A stretch of 9,075 nt of DNA, taken from assembly GCA_945872015.1 (NCBI GenBank), contig CAMBYJ010000058.1, positions 1-9,075 on the forward strand. Direction: 5' to 3'. The stretch is from Chitinophaga pinensis (GTDB lineage: Bacteria; Bacteroidota; Bacteroidia; AKYH767-A; OLB10). Positions within the stretch are counted from its first letter, which is position 1, and each line of letters begins with the position of its first letter. Below the pieces are notes generated by a model. It saw nothing but the letters and a program-made list of their open reading frames with translations, was not told the DNA's origin and searched no databases. The position numbers and the translations under genes were made by a program. This document shows, piece by piece, positions 6,390 to 9,075 of this stretch.

Positions 6390-6419
6390 TTTGAACCTAT
6401 TAGTTTTTTATTATCTTTG
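6390..6419 (+). promoter_or_regulatory. rpmH promoter of Bacteroidota type
   Basis: TTTG at 6390-6393 and TATCTTTG at 6412-6419 are separated by 18 nt. This closely matches the Bacteroidota consensus of TTTG at -33 and TAnnTTTG at -7. Transcription would start near 6426, leaving a leader of about 24 nt before the rpmH ATG. It is the best promoter in the window. Confidence 0.75.
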
Positions 6420-6449
6420 CCATCCCAATAAGAATAACAAAGTATAGTC

Positions 6450-6608
6450 ATGAAAAGGACATTCCAACCTTCTTTACGTAAGCGTAGAAATAAACACGGT
6501 TTTAAAAAACGTATGAGTACTGCTAATGGTCGCAGAGTTTTAGCTGCACGCCGTAAGAAAGGACGTCATAAATTAACAGTATCTGACGAACGTTCTTGGA
6601 GAAAGTAA
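6450..6608 (+). CDS. rpmH: 50S ribosomal protein L34
   Basis: This short gene of 52 codons encodes the highly basic L34 protein of the large ribosomal subunit. The start MKRTFQPS and the following block of Lys/Arg, including HGFKKRMSTANGRRVLAARRKKGR (about 16-39), are the family signature and occur in the correct order. The tail KLTVSDERSWRK (41-52) is a slightly extended C-terminus seen in Bacteroidota members. There is no need to doubt the start: the ATG at 6450 sits about 30 nt after a strong promoter and the protein begins exactly as expected. L34 is usually next to rnpA near the replication origin in many bacteria; here it is followed by a terminator and carB, and rsmG lies upstream. Confidence 0.98.
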   Translation: MKRTFQPSLRKRRNKHGFKKRMSTANGRRVLAARRKKGRHKLTVSDERSWRK

Positions 6609-6634
6609 TCTCAAAGTAATTAACACATACAACC

Positions 6635-6674
6635 GCGGGCATCCTGATTATCAAGATGCCCGCAGTTATTTTTC
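6635..6674 (+). terminator. Intrinsic terminator of rpmH
   Basis: GCGGGCATC (6635-6643) pairs with GATGCCCGC (6655-6663), a perfect 9-bp stem. Inside it, after a C-A mismatch, TGA/TCA adds three pairs around a TTA loop. The stem is followed by AGTTATTTTT. It lies 26 nt after the rpmH stop. Confidence 0.9.
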
Positions 6675-6678
6675 AACA

Positions 6679-6713
6679 TTTGCAGTTTCGATTTTGACTT
6701 TTGCTTACTTTCG
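6679..6713 (+). promoter_or_regulatory. Weak candidate promoter of carB
   Basis: TACTTTCG at 6706-6713 differs from TAnnTTTG at one base. A TTTG at 6679-6682 lies 23 nt upstream, longer than the rpmH spacing. If real, transcription would start near 6720 and give a leader of roughly 90 nt that contains the hairpin described next. This is tentative. Confidence 0.3.
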
Positions 6714-6733
6714 CTCAACTAAAAAAATTATGC

Positions 6734-6783
6734 AGCTATCGGTCAATTTCAAATTTTTTGAAAACGCATCGGTAGCTATTTTT
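6734..6783 (+). promoter_or_regulatory. Nested hairpin plus T-tract in the carB leader, candidate attenuator
   Basis: The outer stem pairs 6734-6743 (AGCTATCGGT) with 6768-6777 (ATCGGTAGCT), ten pairs including two G-U. The inner stem pairs TTTCAAA (6747-6753) with TTTGAAA (6757-6763) around a TTT loop. A T-run (6779-6783) follows directly, so the structure has the form of an intrinsic terminator, but it sits 28 nt before the carB ATG and about 70 nt after the rpmH terminator. Attenuation of carB is therefore plausible, though not shown. A second rpmH terminator is the plain alternative. Confidence 0.5.
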
Positions 6784-6811
6784 ATATCCGTTCAATTAAA
6801 TAATTACTGCC

Positions 6812-9075
6812 ATGCCACGCGACTATTCAATTAAATCAGTACTAATTATCGGAAGCGGTCCAATTATTATCGGACAAGCTTGTGAATTCGATTATTCAGG
6901 TAGTCAAGCTGCCAGATCGTTGAAAGAAGAAGGAATCGAGGTTGTTTTAATCAACTCGAACCCTGCTACTATCATGACTGATAAGGTAACTGCAGATCAT
7001 ATTTATTTGAAGCCACTAAATCGTAAGTCGATTGGTGAGATATTAACCAAGCATAATATTGATGCGGTACTTCCAACGATGGGCGGACAAACCGCATTGA
7101 ACCTTGCTATCGATTGTCAGAAGGCAGGACTTTGGGAAAAGCATAATGTGAAAATTATTGGTGTTGATATAGATGCGATTCATACTACTGAAGATCGTGA
7201 GCTGTTTCGTTTGAAGATGCTTGAATTAAATGCAGGCGTTTGCAAGGGAAGAACAGCAACATCGTTTTTAGAAGGAAAGGAAATTGCACAGGAAATTGGA
7301 TTCCCATTGGTAATTCGTCCTTCATTTACGCTGGGAGGTACAGGAGGAGGATTTGTTCATACGCAGGAAGAATTTGATAATGCACTTAACTTTGGTTTGC
7401 ATGCTTCACCTGTTCATGAAGTGCTTGTGGAGCAAAGTATCAGTGGGTGGAAGGAATACGAATTAGAATTATTAAGAGATAGCAATGGTAATGTAATTAT
7501 CATCTGTTCTATTGAGAATTTCGATCCGATGGGTATTCACACAGGCGATTCAATTACTGTTGCTCCTGCTATGACATTAAGCGATCGCACTTATCAAAAA
7601 ATGCGTGACCTTGCCATTAAATGTATGAATGGCATCGGACAATTTGCTGGCGGTTGTAATATTCAGTTTTCAGTAAATCCAGATAATGAAGATGAAATAA
7701 TTGTAATTGAAATTAATCCTCGTGTATCTCGTTCATCTGCATTAGCATCTAAAGCAACGGGATATCCAATTGCGAAAATTGCTGCTAAGCTGGCTATCGG
7801 ATATAATCTGGATGAATTAAAAAATCAAATTACTAAAAGTACCTCGGCTTTCTTTGAGCCAACAATCGATTATGTGATTGTAAAAGTGCCACGCTGGAAT
7901 TTTGATAAGTTCAAAGGTGCTGATCGTCATTTAGGACTTCAGATGAAATCGGTAGGAGAAGCAATGGGTATTGGACGATCGTTTCAAGAAGCACTTCAAA
8001 AAGCTTGTCAGTCGTTGGAAATAAAGCGTAACGGATTAGGTGCCGATGGAAAAGAACTAAAAAATCAAGAGCAAATTTTAGATAGCTTGAAGAACCCAAG
8101 TTGGAATCGTCTCTTCCATATTTATGATGCATTTAAATTAGGTATTCCTTTCAAGACTATTCAGAAATTAACAAGAATTGATGCTTGGTTTTTAAATCAA
8201 ATAGAAGAACTTGTAGAACTTGAAAAAGAAATTCAAAAGCATACGTTAGAAAACATTCCTTTCCATTTGATATTGGATGCTAAACAAAAAGGATATGCTG
8301 ATCGTCAGATTGCTCATTTGTTGAAATGTTTAGAAAGTCAAGTTTATTCAAAGCGAAAGGAGTTAAAGATTAACAGAGTTTATAAGTTGGTTGATACCTG
8401 CGCTGCAGAATTCGAAGCAAGAACACCTTATTATTACTCGACTTTTGAAACAGAAAACGAATCTATACCGAGCGATAAAAAGAAAATCATCATACTTGGT
8501 TCAGGTCCGAATCGCATTGGACAAGGAATTGAATTCGATTATAGTTGCGTACATGGTGTTTTAGCTGCTAAAGAATGTGGCTATGAAACAATCATGATTA
8601 ATTGTAATCCTGAAACCGTTTCAACCGACTTTGATATTGCAGATAAGTTATACTTCGAGCCAGTTTTCTGGGAGCATATCTACGATATTATCCAACATGA
8701 AAAGCCAGAGGGTGTTATTGTTCAGTTAGGCGGACAAACAGCGTTAAAACTTGCTGAGAAATTAAATAAATACGGAATCAAAATTATAGGTACAAGTTAC
8801 GAGTCTTTGGATTTAGCCGAAGACCGTGGTCGTTTTTCTACTTTGCTTCGCGATTTAAATATTCCTTATCCGAAGTTTGGTGTGATTGAAGATGCTGATC
8901 AGGCGGTAGGTGTTTCGAGAGAATTAGGATTTCCATTGCTGGTGCGTCCGAGTTATGTACTTGGCGGACAAAGCATGAAAATTGTTATTAATGAACAGGA
9001 ATTAGAGACACATGTGGTAAATATTTTAAAAGATATTCCAGATAATAAAGTGTTGGTTGATCATTTCCTTGAAAA
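6812..9075 (+). CDS. carB: Carbamoyl-phosphate synthase large subunit, cut by the window edge
   Basis: The frame is open for 754 complete codons from the ATG at 6812 to the window end, about 70% of the usual length of roughly 1,070 residues. The enzyme makes carbamoyl phosphate from bicarbonate, ATP and ammonia supplied by the glutaminase subunit CarA, feeding pyrimidine and arginine synthesis. The first half (carboxyphosphate synthesis) starts VLIIGSGPIIIGQACEFDYSG (10-30) and has the ATP-grasp loop RPSFTLGGTGGG (169-180) and ENFDPMGIHTGDS (235-247), then EINPRVSRSSALASKATG (300-317). The oligomerisation domain follows (about 400-550, with VDTCAAEF at 527-534). The second half (carbamate phosphorylation) restarts at ILGSGPNRIGQGIEFDY (561-577), with NCNPETVSTDFD (597-608) and VRPSYVLGGQSM (711-722). 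The rest of the second ATP-grasp and the MGS-like allosteric domain lie outside. carA is not upstream. Translation start has no Shine-Dalgarno sequence. Confidence 0.97.
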   Translation, partial: MPRDYSIKSVLIIGSGPIIIGQACEFDYSGSQAARSLKEEGIEVVLINSNPATIMTDKVTADHIYLKPLNRKSIGEILTKHNIDAVLPTMGGQTALNLAIDCQKAGLWEKHNVKIIGVDIDAIHTTEDRELFRLKMLELNAGVCKGRTATSFLEGKEIAQEIGFPLVIRPSFTLGGTGGGFVHTQEEFDNALNFGLHASPVHEVLVEQSISGWKEYELELLRDSNGNVIIICSIENFDPMGIHTGDSITVAPAMTLSDRTYQKMRDLAIKCMNGIGQFAGGCNIQFSVNPDNEDEIIVIEINPRVSRSSALASKATGYPIAKIAAKLAIGYNLDELKNQITKSTSAFFEPTIDYVIVKVPRWNFDKFKGADRHLGLQMKSVGEAMGIGRSFQEALQKACQSLEIKRNGLGADGKELKNQEQILDSLKNPSWNRLFHIYDAFKLGIPFKTIQKLTRIDAWFLNQIEELVELEKEIQKHTLENIPFHLILDAKQKGYADRQIAHLLKCLESQVYSKRKELKINRVYKLVDTCAAEFEARTPYYYSTFETENESIPSDKKKIIILGSGPNRIGQGIEFDYSCVHGVLAAKECGYETIMINCNPETVSTDFDIADKLYFEPVFWEHIYDIIQHEKPEGVIVQLGGQTALKLAEKLNKYGIKIIGTSYESLDLAEDRGRFSTLLRDLNIPYPKFGVIEDADQAVGVSRELGFPLLVRPSYVLGGQSMKIVINEQELETHVVNILKDIPDNKVLVDHFLE

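Noticed and set aside
7911..8132. Minus-strand open frame of 73 codons
   Set aside because: It lies wholly inside carB, whose frame is continuous and matches the family throughout. The minus-strand product resembles nothing.
6812..9075. Possible frameshift or decay in carB
   Set aside because: I read the frame codon by codon to the window edge; it has no stop and keeps all family motifs, so it is simply cut by the window.

Overview
This 9,075-base window is AT-rich bacterial DNA with every gene on the + strand. It looks like a core chromosomal segment from a member of the Bacteroidota. Four things point there. Several genes are preceded by the phylum's -7 promoter box (TAnnTTTG), most clearly rpmH with a TTTG box 18 nt upstream. 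Most genes lack a strong Shine-Dalgarno sequence and have A/T-rich upstream regions. There are two DUF1573 proteins with Sec signal peptides. The protein sequences have a general Bacteroidota character. I cannot place it to genus; a marine-type Bacteroidales or Flavobacteriia-like organism is only a guess.

Layout, left to right. Positions 1-687 hold the C-terminal part of a beta-strand-rich, probably outer-membrane barrel protein whose start lies outside the window. Next is a six-helix membrane protein of unknown function with conserved-looking acidic/His motifs (733-1380). Two tandem DUF1573 exported proteins follow (1465-1932 and 1961-2404), closed by a strong intrinsic terminator. A PLP-dependent class I/II aminotransferase (2471-3697) starts only 14 nt after that hairpin. 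A promoter at about 3775 then appears to drive a membrane glycosyltransferase 2 gene (3806-4936) that overlaps by 10 nt an ECF-like sigma factor gene (4927-5607). This pair ends in a GNRA-tetraloop terminator. Then come rsmG (16S rRNA m7G methyltransferase, 5671-6312), rpmH (ribosomal protein L34, only 52 codons, 6450-6608) with a textbook Bacteroidota promoter and its own terminator, and finally carB (carbamoyl-phosphate synthase large subunit, from 6812), which runs open off the right edge with about 70% of the usual length present.

How the genes work together. Most are independent core functions: translation (rsmG, rpmH), carbamoyl phosphate supply for pyrimidines and arginine (carB), and amino-acid transamination. 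The only clear operons are the DUF1573 pair and the overlapping glycosyltransferase-sigma pair. I see no mobile element, CRISPR array, tRNA, rRNA or defence-type cassette, and no stretch over 300 bases without a gene. The most interesting signals are regulatory: a terminator-like nested hairpin directly in front of carB (candidate attenuator, overlapped by a small upstream ORF), promoter-like boxes placed on or immediately after terminators at about 2420 and 5659, and an inverted repeat bracketing the glycosyltransferase promoter. I did not find a convincing new multi-gene system.
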